Shown here: piece after piece, positions 28,319 through 36,343 of the stretch | How positions within the stretch are numbered: position 1 is the stretch's first letter | How the letters are laid out: every line of letters starts with the position of its first letter | Assembly (NCBI GenBank): GCA_903847405.1 | Contig: CAINDP010000075.1 | Location: 1-64,000, forward strand | Direction of reading: 5' to 3' | Origin: an uncultured Myxococcales bacterium | Lineage (GTDB): Bacteria > Myxococcota_A > UBA9042 > DTJE01 | DNA: 64,000 nt | Translations under genes and position numbers: made by a program | Notes under the pieces: model-generated | The model's database searches: none | What the model saw: only the letters and a program-made list of their open reading frames with translations | What the model was told of the DNA's origin: nothing

Positions 28319-29263
28319 TCAGGACACTTCGACGATCTCGACGCGGTTCCGGCCCGTTTCCTTCGCCCGATAGAGCGCCTGGTCCGCCAGGGCCAGCAGG
28401 TGGGTCGGCGTCCGGTCGGCGCCGCAGGATGCCAGGGACGCCACGCCGATGCTGACGGTCATCCGCAGGATCTTCCCTTCGTAGGGAACCTCCATCCGCT
28501 CCACCGCGGCGCGGATGCGCTCGGCCAGCAGCCCGGCGGATGCCAGCGGAACCTCCCGGATCACCAGGACGAATTCCTCGCCGCCGTACCGTGCCAGCAG
28601 ATCCTCGCGGCGGATCTGCTCGCCGACCAGGCCCGCCAGTCGCCGCAGCACCTCGTCGCCCGCCAGGTGGCCGTGGGTGTCGTTCACCTTCTTGAAGAAA
28701 TCGATGTCCAGCAACAGGACGCACACGCCGGTGTCGTGGCGCACGGCATACGCGACTTCCTGGGCGAGGCGGTCCGACAGGTGCCGCCGGTTGAACATCC
28801 CGGTCAGCCCGTCCCGGACGCTGGCTTCGTACAACTGCACCAGGACGTCCTCCTCCTCGGAGGTGACCCGCTGGAACAGCATGCGGACGCCCGCCCCCAG
28901 CCGGAGCCGGTCGCCGTGCGCCAGCACGTGGCGCTGGATCTTCGCGTTGTTCACGTAGGTGCCGTTCAGCGAACCGCAATCCGCCACCACCCAGTCGTCG
29001 CCCTCGAAGGTGATTCGCGCATGGACCCGCGACAGCGTGGTGTCGGCGAACGCAATCACGCAGTCGTCGCCCCGGCCGATCGTCACCACGTCGTCGCGCA
29101 GCATGTGCACGTGCCCGGCATCCGCCCCGCTCATTTCCATCAGCAGGCCCCGATCCTTGCCCCCCGACGACAGGGAGGCCAGGTCGATGGGGCGCGTGAG
29201 GTTCGTCAGGGTGGGTTGCCGTGTGGGGACGGGCTCGGGGGGGAGGTCGCGCGGGTCGTCCAT
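28319..29263 (-). CDS. FHA-domain diguanylate cyclase
   Basis: A 314-residue cytosolic protein. The FHA domain (about 45-130) has all phosphothreonine-binding residues: GRG (63-65), S78-R79-x-H81 and N100-G101. The GGDEF domain (about 145-314) has intact active site GGEEF (227-231) and an inhibitory I-site RRED (218-221) five residues before it, so it should make c-di-GMP with product inhibition. The FHA part predicts control by a Thr-phosphorylated partner. A Ser/Thr kinase is encoded 1.2 kb upstream on the same strand. It follows the ADYC lipoprotein gene by 25 bp with a GGAGG site, so both probably come from the sigma-54 promoter at 30372-30387. Confidence 0.94.
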   Translation of the reverse strand: MDDPRDLPPEPVPTRQPTLTNLTRPIDLASLSSGGKDRGLLMEMSGADAGHVHMLRDDVVTIGRGDDCVIAFADTTLSRVHARITFEGDDWVVADCGSLNGTYVNNAKIQRHVLAHGDRLRLGAGVRMLFQRVTSEEEDVLVQLYEASVRDGLTGMFNRRHLSDRLAQEVAYAVRHDTGVCVLLLDIDFFKKVNDTHGHLAGDEVLRRLAGLVGEQIRREDLLARYGGEEFVLVIREVPLASAGLLAERIRAAVERMEVPYEGKILRMTVSIGVASLASCGADRTPTHLLALADQALYRAKETGRNRVEIVEVS

Positions 29264-29288
29264 CGAGGTCCTCCTGGTTGCCTCGATT

Positions 29289-30323
29289 CTACGGCACTCC
29301 GACCGTGTCCGACTCGGACATGATCAGGGTTCCGCGTTCGAAGTTTCCCGGGGCGCCACAATCGCCGGTGACCAGGGCCGCCATGCACGGCGGTTCGACC
29401 CCGGCGGCCCGCAGGCGTTCATGCACCGCGCACCGCGCGCCGGCCGCGTCCCACTCCGCCTCCAGCGGCCAGGCCTCGCTGTCGATGCGGATCCCGATCC
29501 CGTCGTACGCGTTCACCCAGGTTCCGTCGGACGTGAACGGGGTGCCGTCCCCGCAGAAGTCCGCACGCAGCATCCTGGCGCACGCATGGTGATGCGGCGC
29601 CAGGGAGGTCATCACGCAACTCTTCTTCTTCTTCGCGACCGCGTCGTCGCACATGCGGCCCTCGACCCAGGGGGCGTAGCCCATGCCGACGCACTTGGCC
29701 AGCACGAAACCCTCGCAGGCGAAGGTGAACGCGTGCGGACTGGCCGCCCAGGAACCGCCTCCGGGGATGCCCTGGTGGTAGTTCCAGAGGCCCGCCAGCG
29801 GGATGGCCAGCACCGGGGCTCCGGTCTCGTCCACGCCGCACAGCGATTCCCACCGTCCGTCCGACGGGTAGGACACGGCATAGCGCAGGTACGGGGAGGC
29901 CGGGTCCGTGCTGGGCACGACGGCGGCGATCCGCAGCGGCACGGGGTCCCCGTCGTCCAGCGTGCCGTCGAAGGTCATGCCGACCACTTCGCGCTGGTTC
30001 TTCTTGAGGTCCAGGCTGCCGCCCAGGAAGGAGGTCGCGGTCAGTTTCAGATCCTTGCGGTTCCCCTTGGGCTGCCGGACGTCCTCCAGCGACACCGCGA
30101 CGACGAACCGGTCGTCCAGGACCTTGCCGTTCAGCGACATCCCGTTCAGCCCTCGCCCGATGAGGTCCACCGCCATCAGGAACCTGGGGAGGGGTTCGAA
30201 GTGCAGCAGGGCCGAGGAGGCCCGCTCGACCGGCTGTCCTGGTTCCAGACCGGTCCCCTTGTCGCAGCCCGCGGTCGCCATCGCCACCACCAGTGCTGCC
30301 AATGCCATTCGCTTGCGGTTCAT
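29289..30323 (-). CDS. ADYC-domain lipoprotein
   Basis: A 344-residue lipoprotein with lipobox TAGC. It carries features of the ADYC domain of Myxococcota: AGLWNYHQG, the CEGFVLAKCVGMGYAPW region, HHHACARMLRADFCGDG and a following G-x-Y-D-G segment. The naming motif appears as ADFC. Conserved Cys pairs suggest disulfides; function is unknown. The only good start has GGGAGG upstream. A near-consensus sigma-54 promoter lies 49-64 bp upstream, just behind the operon encoding a sigma-54 activator and a kinase. It is probably the first gene of an operon with the FHA-diguanylate cyclase. Confidence 0.85.
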   Translation of the reverse strand: MNRKRMALAALVVAMATAGCDKGTGLEPGQPVERASSALLHFEPLPRFLMAVDLIGRGLNGMSLNGKVLDDRFVVAVSLEDVRQPKGNRKDLKLTATSFLGGSLDLKKNQREVVGMTFDGTLDDGDPVPLRIAAVVPSTDPASPYLRYAVSYPSDGRWESLCGVDETGAPVLAIPLAGLWNYHQGIPGGGSWAASPHAFTFACEGFVLAKCVGMGYAPWVEGRMCDDAVAKKKKSCVMTSLAPHHHACARMLRADFCGDGTPFTSDGTWVNAYDGIGIRIDSEAWPLEAEWDAAGARCAVHERLRAAGVEPPCMAALVTGDCGAPGNFERGTLIMSESDTVGVP

Positions 30324-30371
30324 GATCGCCTCCCGCCGCTTCCGGCCTGGCTTGGACCCAACAGGAGGTAC

Positions 30372-30387
30372 TGCAAGGCAGGTGCCA
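30372..30387 (-). promoter_or_regulatory. Sigma-54 (-24/-12) promoter for the ADYC lipoprotein - FHA/GGDEF operon
   Basis: On the minus strand the sequence TGGCACCTGCCTTGCA matches the RpoN consensus TGGCACG-N4-TTGCW at all strongly conserved positions with exact spacing. The expected transcript start is about 12 bases downstream, leaving a short leader with the GGGAGG site. No enhancer site for the activator could be assigned by eye. Confidence 0.8.
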
Positions 30388-30458
30388 CGCACTGTTCTGT
30401 TGAATTTCGGTGGCTTGTGCAGACGGCAGGCGGGAACGGAGTACCTCCGCGCCGATCC

Positions 30459-30479
30459 GGCACGCTGGTCCGGCGTGCC
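30459..30479 (-). terminator. Putative hairpin terminator after the kinase gene
   Basis: A perfect 7-bp stem (GGCACGC / GCGTGCC, loop 7 nt) starts 8 bp after the stop of the giant kinase gene and before the sigma-54 promoter. It lacks a U-tract, but its position would separate the two transcripts. Confidence 0.5.
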
Positions 30480-30487
30480 ACGCAGAT

Positions 30488-33400
30488 TCAGCGCGCCGGA
30501 AGGTCCGCGCACAGCCGGAAGCCGACGCTGACGTCCCGGAACGCCGGCTCGGGCGTTTCGCGATCCTCGGTGCGCGCGGAATTCCGATCGAAGTAGAACG
30601 AGCCCCCGCGGGCCGCATGGCCCTCGGGATCCACCGACGACACCGTCCACTCCCAGACGTTCCCCGCCATGTCGTCCAGGCCGAAGGGACTGCGGGAGGC
30701 GGGGTGCGACCCGACCTCGTCCGGCCCCATGGAATCCGGGCGCTTCCCGTAGGTTTCGTCGAAGTTGGCGTCGTCGGGCGCCAGGGCGTTCCCGTGGGGC
30801 CACAGGCGTCCGTCCGCGCCCCGGGCCGCCCGCTCCCATTCGAGGTCGGTGCACAGGCGCGCGCCCCGGACGCGGCCGGTGGACGCCAGCCAGACGGCGT
30901 AGGCCGTCGCGTCTTCGACGGAAACGCCCACCACCGGGAACCGTTCCCAGTCCTGTTCGGCCCCGCGCTCCCGGCCCGGGTAGACCAGGGGTTCGCCCGT
31001 CCTCACGCGCCAGGTGCGCACCGAGGGCTTGAACTCCAGTTGCCAGGCCCCGTCCTTCAACGCGCCGAACACCAGCGCCCCCTCGAACCCGCCGGCGTGG
31101 ACCGCCGGCAACCGGCGTCCGCGTTCGGCCGGGGGGAGCGCCTCCAGGAATGCTATCCAGTCGGCGAAGGTGGTTTCGTGCCGGGCGATCAGGAAGGGGC
31201 CGGTCGAAACCTCGTGCAGCGGCACCGCGTGCAGGAAGCCCCGGCGCTGGGCATCGTCCGCCGCGCTCCCGAACAGGAAGCGGCCGGCGGGAACCGCCAC
31301 GAACCCGGGCGGGACGTCGCCCTCCGCAGGCAGCGTCACGTCCAGTTGCAGCGCCCCGCCGCGCTTCACCAGGAAGGGCAGGACCACCGGGGCGCGACCG
31401 GGCGCCCGGACGGTGACGCGGTAGGACCCCGGGGCCAGGGACAGGCGCTCCCAGGGAGCCTCGCGCGGGGCCGGAACCGGTTCCAGGGACATGCGGCCGA
31501 TCCCGTCCTGCAGGGTGCGTTCGAGGGTCGTTTCGGCCTCGGGAGGAACGGTCGCGAGGTCCACGCTGCCGGACGCGGCCCAGCCGGCCATCCGCTCCCC
31601 TCCGGCGTCGTACAGCGCCAGGCGGGACAGCAGTTCCTCCAGCGCCGAATCCTGGTGGCGGGCCTCGGCCAGCAGCGCCCGCTCGTACAGGACGTCGGCG
31701 AACCGTGCCCGGACCAGCTCCCGGGAAGGGTCCAGCGCCACCGCCGGTTCCAGTTCGCGATCCGCCCGGACCAGGGCCTCGGCGACCCGGCCCCGCAGTT
31801 CCTGGACCTGGTCCCAGTCGGCCTCCGCGGCCACGCGTTCCCGCCGATCGAACCGGGCAAACGCCTGCTGTTCCTGCCGCTCCAGGATGCCCGACAGGGA
31901 TCGGGACTCGTCCATCGCCACGGCTGCTGCGGCGATGCGCCTGTTCACCTGGGCGGCGACGTCCATTGCCGCCTTCACGCGCACGACGCCCCAGGTGGCC
32001 GCGAGGGCCAGGACCACCGCAAGGGCCACGCCGGACAACACCCATCGGACACGCACCTGCGCCCGTCGGGACGCCTGCAGGAATTCCACCTCGGCGGGAG
32101 CCAGGCCAGACGGGTTCACCGCGGCGGCCTCGTCCAGCAGGCGCCCGCTCCACAGGGCTTCCCGCGCCCGGCCCAGGCGTTCCCACTCGGCCCGCGCCGC
32201 GACGATCCGCTCCCGGACGATCCGCGTGCCCGCATCGACTGTCAGCCATTGCGACAGGGTTCCCCACCCCTGGAGGAGCGCCTCGTGGGCCAGTTCGCAC
32301 GAGGGGCCCTCGGGGGTCTCCCGGGCAACCACCAGGCGTCCCTGGACCAGGGCGTCCAGCGTCGCCGCGGCCTCGGGGTCCCCGCCGGCCAGGTCGTCGG
32401 GGGAACTCCGGGACCGGGTACCGCCGGCCGTCACCAGGCGCAGCAGCATCCGCCGGGCGCACTCGCGCTGCCGCGGGCGCAGGCGGGCCAGGATGTCGTC
32501 GGCGTGCATCCCCAGGGCGCCTCCGACGCCTCCCAGGGCCTCCAGCGACGCCTGGGTGACGATGCGCCGATCGACGTCCCGGGCATCCCACAGCCGTTCC
32601 AGGGCGAACTGCAGCAACGGAAGTCCGCCCTCTGCCTGGACCGTGGACCGCACCAGGGTCGCGACCAGTTCCTCGGATTCGAACGTCACGCCCAGGGCCA
32701 GGGCAGGACCGGTCACCGCGTCCCGGACCCGCTCGGCCGACAGGGGCCTCAGGAAGAAGAGGGAACGGGCGATCGCATCGCCGATGGACGGAAGAGCCGC
32801 GACACGCCCCAGGAAATCCCCTCGCACCGTGGCCAGCGTCCGGACCCCGGGGGTCGGCTGGGTGATCCACCCCAGCACCTCGGAAAAGGCGGCAGCCTCG
32901 GCCGGTTCGGCCAGCGTCACCAGTTCCTCCAACTGGTCCACGAACACGATCAGCCCACGGTCCGACCCCAGGGTGCGACGCAGCAGGCGCCCGAAGGAAT
33001 GGGCGCCGTCCGCCTGGGCGGCCCCCCATTCCTCGTCCGGCACGCCCAGGCAGCCAGCCATCCCGGCCGCCAGCGCAGCCATCGGGCGCCTTCCCGGGAC
33101 CATCGTGATCACGGACCAGGAACGCCCGCCGGCCAGCCATTCCCCGGCACGCGGCAGCACGCCCGCCCGGCACAGCGAGGACTTGCCCAGCCCCGAGTCG
33201 CCGGCGACCAGCACCAGCGGATCGGTCGACAGACCTTCCAGCAGGGACCGGATCTCGGAGTCGCGGCCGAAGTAGAACGCGCGGTGCTCGGCTTCGAAGG
33301 GCCGCAACCCCCGGTAGGGATTCCCTTCCGGCAGGCCGACGGCCGGCTGCGGCGCCGTCAGCCGGACCAGCGCCCCGCGGACCTCCACCGCCGACGGATA

Positions 33401-34429
33401 GCGGTCCGCCGGATCGCGCCGAAGACAGTGGTCCACGATGGCGGCGAAGGCCGGGTCCACCCCGGGCGCGACGCGGGCCAGGGGTTCGGCGTCCCGGCCG
33501 ATCGCGAGGTCCCGCAACTCGGCCAGCGTACCGGCTTCGTGGGGAGGACGGCCGACGCACAGGACATACAGCAGGACGCCCAGCGAATACACGTCCGACG
33601 CGAAGTCCGCGGTGAAGCCCATCCAGGCCTCGGGCGCCATGAAGGCCGGCGTGCCCAGCGCCTTTCCCGGCGCCGTCTGGAGGGCGGGATCCATCCCGGC
33701 GACGGAGGACAGGCCCGGCCCCTCGTCCAGGAGGTCCGGCAGGGTGACCTGCACGGTCGCGCCGGCGACGGGAGGTGCGGTACGGACCGCAGCGGTCGCC
33801 GGCACCGGCCGGGGTGTCCCTGGATCGTCCCGAGGCGGCTCCAGGCCCTCGACCGCGCCCGCCGTGGATCGTCCCGAGGCGGCTCCGGCTCCAGCGAGAG
33901 TTTCCTGCGGAAACCCATCGCTTACGCCTGCGCGCTCGGGAGGCTCAACGGAGTGATCCAGCAACCGGGCGACCCCGAAGTCCAGGATCTTGACCGTCCC
34001 GTCCGCCGCCTCGATGGCGTTGGCGGGCTTGATGTCCCGGTGGACGACGCCGGCCCGATGGGCCGCGGCCAGCCCCCGGGCGATGTCGACCCCGATTCGC
34101 AGGGCCCGCTGCCAGGGCACGGGGGTTTCCAGGCGATCCAGCGGGACGCCCTCGACGAATTCCGACACCAGGTACGGAAGGCCGTCGATCTCGCCGACGC
34201 GGTAGACCGCAACGATGCAGGGATGCTGCAGGCGGGCGATCGCCCGCGCCTCGACCAGGAACCGGCGCCGCGACTCCTGGTCCGGGTCGGCCACGGACAG
34301 GAACTTCACGGCGACGGGCCGCTCCAGCAGGGTGTCCACGCCCAGGTACACGCGCCCCATGCCGCCTTCGCCGATCAGGCGGGTCAGCCGGTACCCGTCG
34401 AATTCCTGCGGGAACGCATCCGTGCTCAT
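30488..34429 (-). CDS. Ser/Thr kinase - nSTAND NTPase - SUMF1/FGE-like giant membrane protein
   Basis: A 1313-residue protein. Kinase domain (about 10-350): glycine loop GEGGMGRVYLG, Lys42 in VAVKFL, HRDIKPAN (Asp132), DFG (150-152), APE (265-267). An nSTAND1-type NTPase follows from about 375 (GLRPFEAEHRAFYFGRD, Walker A AGDSGLGKSS near 408). There is one membrane helix at about 797-820, a helical region, a beta-rich PEGA-like part near 990-1030, and a C-terminal SUMF1/formylglycine-enzyme fold from about 1041 (ERAARGADGRLWPHGN, GNVWEW, GFRLC). By topology the kinase/NTPase are cytosolic and SUMF1 is periplasmic. The DFG-APE activation segment is about 115 residues, against 20-35 normally, because it contains a dispersed DNA repeat in frame. 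The ATG overlaps the stop of the sigma-54 activator gene (ATGA). Confidence 0.93.
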   Translation of the reverse strand: MSTDAFPQEFDGYRLTRLIGEGGMGRVYLGVDTLLERPVAVKFLSVADPDQESRRRFLVEARAIARLQHPCIVAVYRVGEIDGLPYLVSEFVEGVPLDRLETPVPWQRALRIGVDIARGLAAAHRAGVVHRDIKPANAIEAADGTVKILDFGVARLLDHSVEPPERAGVSDGFPQETLAGAGAASGRSTAGAVEGLEPPRDDPGTPRPVPATAAVRTAPPVAGATVQVTLPDLLDEGPGLSSVAGMDPALQTAPGKALGTPAFMAPEAWMGFTADFASDVYSLGVLLYVLCVGRPPHEAGTLAELRDLAIGRDAEPLARVAPGVDPAFAAIVDHCLRRDPADRYPSAVEVRGALVRLTAPQPAVGLPEGNPYRGLRPFEAEHRAFYFGRDSEIRSLLEGLSTDPLVLVAGDSGLGKSSLCRAGVLPRAGEWLAGGRSWSVITMVPGRRPMAALAAGMAGCLGVPDEEWGAAQADGAHSFGRLLRRTLGSDRGLIVFVDQLEELVTLAEPAEAAAFSEVLGWITQPTPGVRTLATVRGDFLGRVAALPSIGDAIARSLFFLRPLSAERVRDAVTGPALALGVTFESEELVATLVRSTVQAEGGLPLLQFALERLWDARDVDRRIVTQASLEALGGVGGALGMHADDILARLRPRQRECARRMLLRLVTAGGTRSRSSPDDLAGGDPEAAATLDALVQGRLVVARETPEGPSCELAHEALLQGWGTLSQWLTVDAGTRIVRERIVAARAEWERLGRAREALWSGRLLDEAAAVNPSGLAPAEVEFLQASRRAQVRVRWVLSGVALAVVLALAATWGVVRVKAAMDVAAQVNRRIAAAAVAMDESRSLSGILERQEQQAFARFDRRERVAAEADWDQVQELRGRVAEALVRADRELEPAVALDPSRELVRARFADVLYERALLAEARHQDSALEELLSRLALYDAGGERMAGWAASGSVDLATVPPEAETTLERTLQDGIGRMSLEPVPAPREAPWERLSLAPGSYRVTVRAPGRAPVVLPFLVKRGGALQLDVTLPAEGDVPPGFVAVPAGRFLFGSAADDAQRRGFLHAVPLHEVSTGPFLIARHETTFADWIAFLEALPPAERGRRLPAVHAGGFEGALVFGALKDGAWQLEFKPSVRTWRVRTGEPLVYPGRERGAEQDWERFPVVGVSVEDATAYAVWLASTGRVRGARLCTDLEWERAARGADGRLWPHGNALAPDDANFDETYGKRPDSMGPDEVGSHPASRSPFGLDDMAGNVWEWTVSSVDPEGHAARGGSFYFDRNSARTEDRETPEPAFRDVSVGFRLCADLPAR
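33865..33940 (-). repeat. Dispersed hairpin repeat, copy 3 (family A), inside the kinase coding sequence
   Basis: On the minus strand this reads GAGCGCGCAGGCG-type start, GTTTCC-GCA-GGAAAC perfect inverted repeat, CTCTCGCTGGAGCCGGAGCC and CCTCGGGACGATCCA, as in copies 1 and 2. It codes in frame for about residues 163-188 of the kinase, between DFG and APE. Its last 22 bp (TGGATCGTCCCGAGGCGGCT plus CC, plus strand) are duplicated 44 bp away at 33821-33842, also in frame. Confidence 0.75.
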
Positions 34430-36261
34430 GGATCGAGGTCCTTCCCGGGCCCGGACCCGCGGCCGGGGGGATTGATCCCGAACTCCGACAGGCGGGTCAC
34501 GAGGGTCCGCAACGGCATGGACAGCAGCCGCGCCGCCTCGACACGCACGCCGTCCGTCGCGGTCAGCGCCTGCAGGATGCGCGTGCGCTGCAGTTCCCGC
34601 ACCTCGTCGGCAAGCCGCATGTGACGGCGACGCTCGAACGGTTCGAAGCCCCCGCCAGGCAATGCCGCACCCAGCGCCCCCTGCGGATCGCCGGCCAGCC
34701 AGGGCGCCGCATTCCGGGCCACCTCGACGGGGATGTGCTGGGGAAGAAGGATGTCGCCGTCCATGGTCGCGGCACAGAAATCCATCAGGTTCTTCACTTC
34801 GCGGACGTTCCCGGGCCAGTCGTGCAGGACCAGGCGACGCATCGCGTCGGTCGAGATGGAGGGGGTGTTGCGGCCCTTCGCGGCGAACGCGGCCTCCAGG
34901 AAGTCGCGCGCCAGCACCGGCACGTCCAGCGGTCGGTCCCGCAGCGGCGGAACGGTCAGTCGCGCGGAGGCCAGGCGGTAGTACAGGTCCCGCCGGAACC
35001 GCCCTGACAGCACGTCGCCCTCGAGGTCCCGGTTCGTGGCCGCGACGATGCGCACGTCGACGGGCCGCTCGACGACGGCCCCGACACGCGCTACCCGCCG
35101 GGTTTCCAGCACGCGGAGCAGCTTGGGCTGGACGTGGGGCGGGCACTCGCCGATCTCGTCCAGGAGGACGGTCCCGCCCTGGGCCGCTTCCAGGAGCCCT
35201 TTCTTCGTCGTCGCGGCCCCGGTGAAGGCGCCCCGCTCGTGTCCGAACAGCTCGCTTTCGAACAGGGTTTCCGCCACGGCGGCGCAGTTGATGGCCAGGA
35301 ACGGGCGCCCCTGCCGCGCGGACCATTCGTGCAGCGCCAGGGCCACCATTTCCTTGCCGACGCCCGTTTCCCCCTCGACCAGGACCGGGAGATCGCTGGC
35401 GGCCAGGCGCTCCACCAGTTCCAGCAGCCGACGCATCGCGGGATCGGCGGCCAGCAGGGGCCGTTCGCCCACCGCGTATCGGACGATGACCGAGGACACC
35501 GCCGCCACGTCCCCCGTGACCGCCGTGGAGGCCGCGTTCCTGGCGCCCGTCAGCAGGCCGTCCACGTCGTGGGCGTCGGTCGGGCACAGCGAGTAGCCCG
35601 CGCGGACGCCGGGCACATGCGGCAACGCCGCCTCCAGGGCCCGGCGGGTCGGCAGCACGGCGGCTTCCGCGGTCTCGGGCAGGATCACCGCGATTTCGGC
35701 GGCCCCGTCCCAACTGATCACGTCCACCTGGCGCAGGCTGGCGCCGACGGCCTCCACGGCGGCAACCAGGTCCCCGGGCGCCGCACGCCCCAGGCGGACG
35801 ACGATCACGGCCAGCGAACCGCGGGACCGGAGGCACCGTTCGACCTCCTGGCGCAGGCGCGTCCGGAAGGGGCCGGGATCCAGCAGCGCGCGCCGCGTGC
35901 CTCGGCCGGGCCGATCGTGGAAGACCAGCGAGATGGAGCCCAGGGTGATGGAATCCCCCGACGCCAACGCCCGGGGCTCCGCGAGGGGTTCGTCGTTCAG
36001 CAGCACGGGGGCGTCGGCGGCCGGCAGCAGGACGACATCGGCGGCGCCCAACCGCAGCGTCGCGTGGACGGGAAGCAGGCCCGGGTCCTGCAGCAGAACG
36101 GTCGCGAGGGGCCCTGCCCCCAGGATCGCCTCCCCCTCGTCGGGCAGGGGGAGCAGTTCGGACGAGCCCGCCCGGAACACCATCAGCCAGGGTCGATCCG
36201 CCGGAAGCGCGCCGGTCGCCGGAGGAACCGGTCCCACGCGTCGCCTGTCCCGCCAGCCCAT
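34426..36261 (-). CDS. FHA-domain sigma-54-dependent transcriptional activator
   Basis: A 611-residue enhancer-binding protein. An N-terminal FHA-like domain (about 25-115) looks degenerate in the usual Gly-Arg/Ser-x-x-His residues (VHATLRLG). A segment of about 130 residues recalls a GGDEF fold without its catalytic motif (RQEVERCL ... VISWDGAAEIAVIL). The AAA+ domain has Walker A GETGVGKE near 299 and an intact GAFTGA loop near 344 that contacts sigma-54. A C-terminal Fis-type helix-turn-helix (residues about 560-600) binds DNA. GGAG eight bases before the ATG at 36261 sets the start. It is coupled to the kinase gene and lies next to a sigma-54 promoter, its likely target. Confidence 0.92.
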   Translation of the reverse strand: MGWRDRRRVGPVPPATGALPADRPWLMVFRAGSSELLPLPDEGEAILGAGPLATVLLQDPGLLPVHATLRLGAADVVLLPAADAPVLLNDEPLAEPRALASGDSITLGSISLVFHDRPGRGTRRALLDPGPFRTRLRQEVERCLRSRGSLAVIVVRLGRAAPGDLVAAVEAVGASLRQVDVISWDGAAEIAVILPETAEAAVLPTRRALEAALPHVPGVRAGYSLCPTDAHDVDGLLTGARNAASTAVTGDVAAVSSVIVRYAVGERPLLAADPAMRRLLELVERLAASDLPVLVEGETGVGKEMVALALHEWSARQGRPFLAINCAAVAETLFESELFGHERGAFTGAATTKKGLLEAAQGGTVLLDEIGECPPHVQPKLLRVLETRRVARVGAVVERPVDVRIVAATNRDLEGDVLSGRFRRDLYYRLASARLTVPPLRDRPLDVPVLARDFLEAAFAAKGRNTPSISTDAMRRLVLHDWPGNVREVKNLMDFCAATMDGDILLPQHIPVEVARNAAPWLAGDPQGALGAALPGGGFEPFERRRHMRLADEVRELQRTRILQALTATDGVRVEAARLLSMPLRTLVTRLSEFGINPPGRGSGPGKDLDP

Positions 36262-36343
36262 GCTGCACACTCCGCCTGCAGGTTCCCCCGGAAGGTCCAA
36301 TCGACGACCGCAGGGAATTCGAAGCGACAGCATACCATGAAGG

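Noticed and set aside
29289-33560. A 1423-codon minus-strand frame joining the ADYC gene to the region opposite/within the kinase
   Set aside because: It is in a different frame from the kinase and has no domain; only 29289-30323 is a gene, set by its own ribosome-binding site and lipobox.
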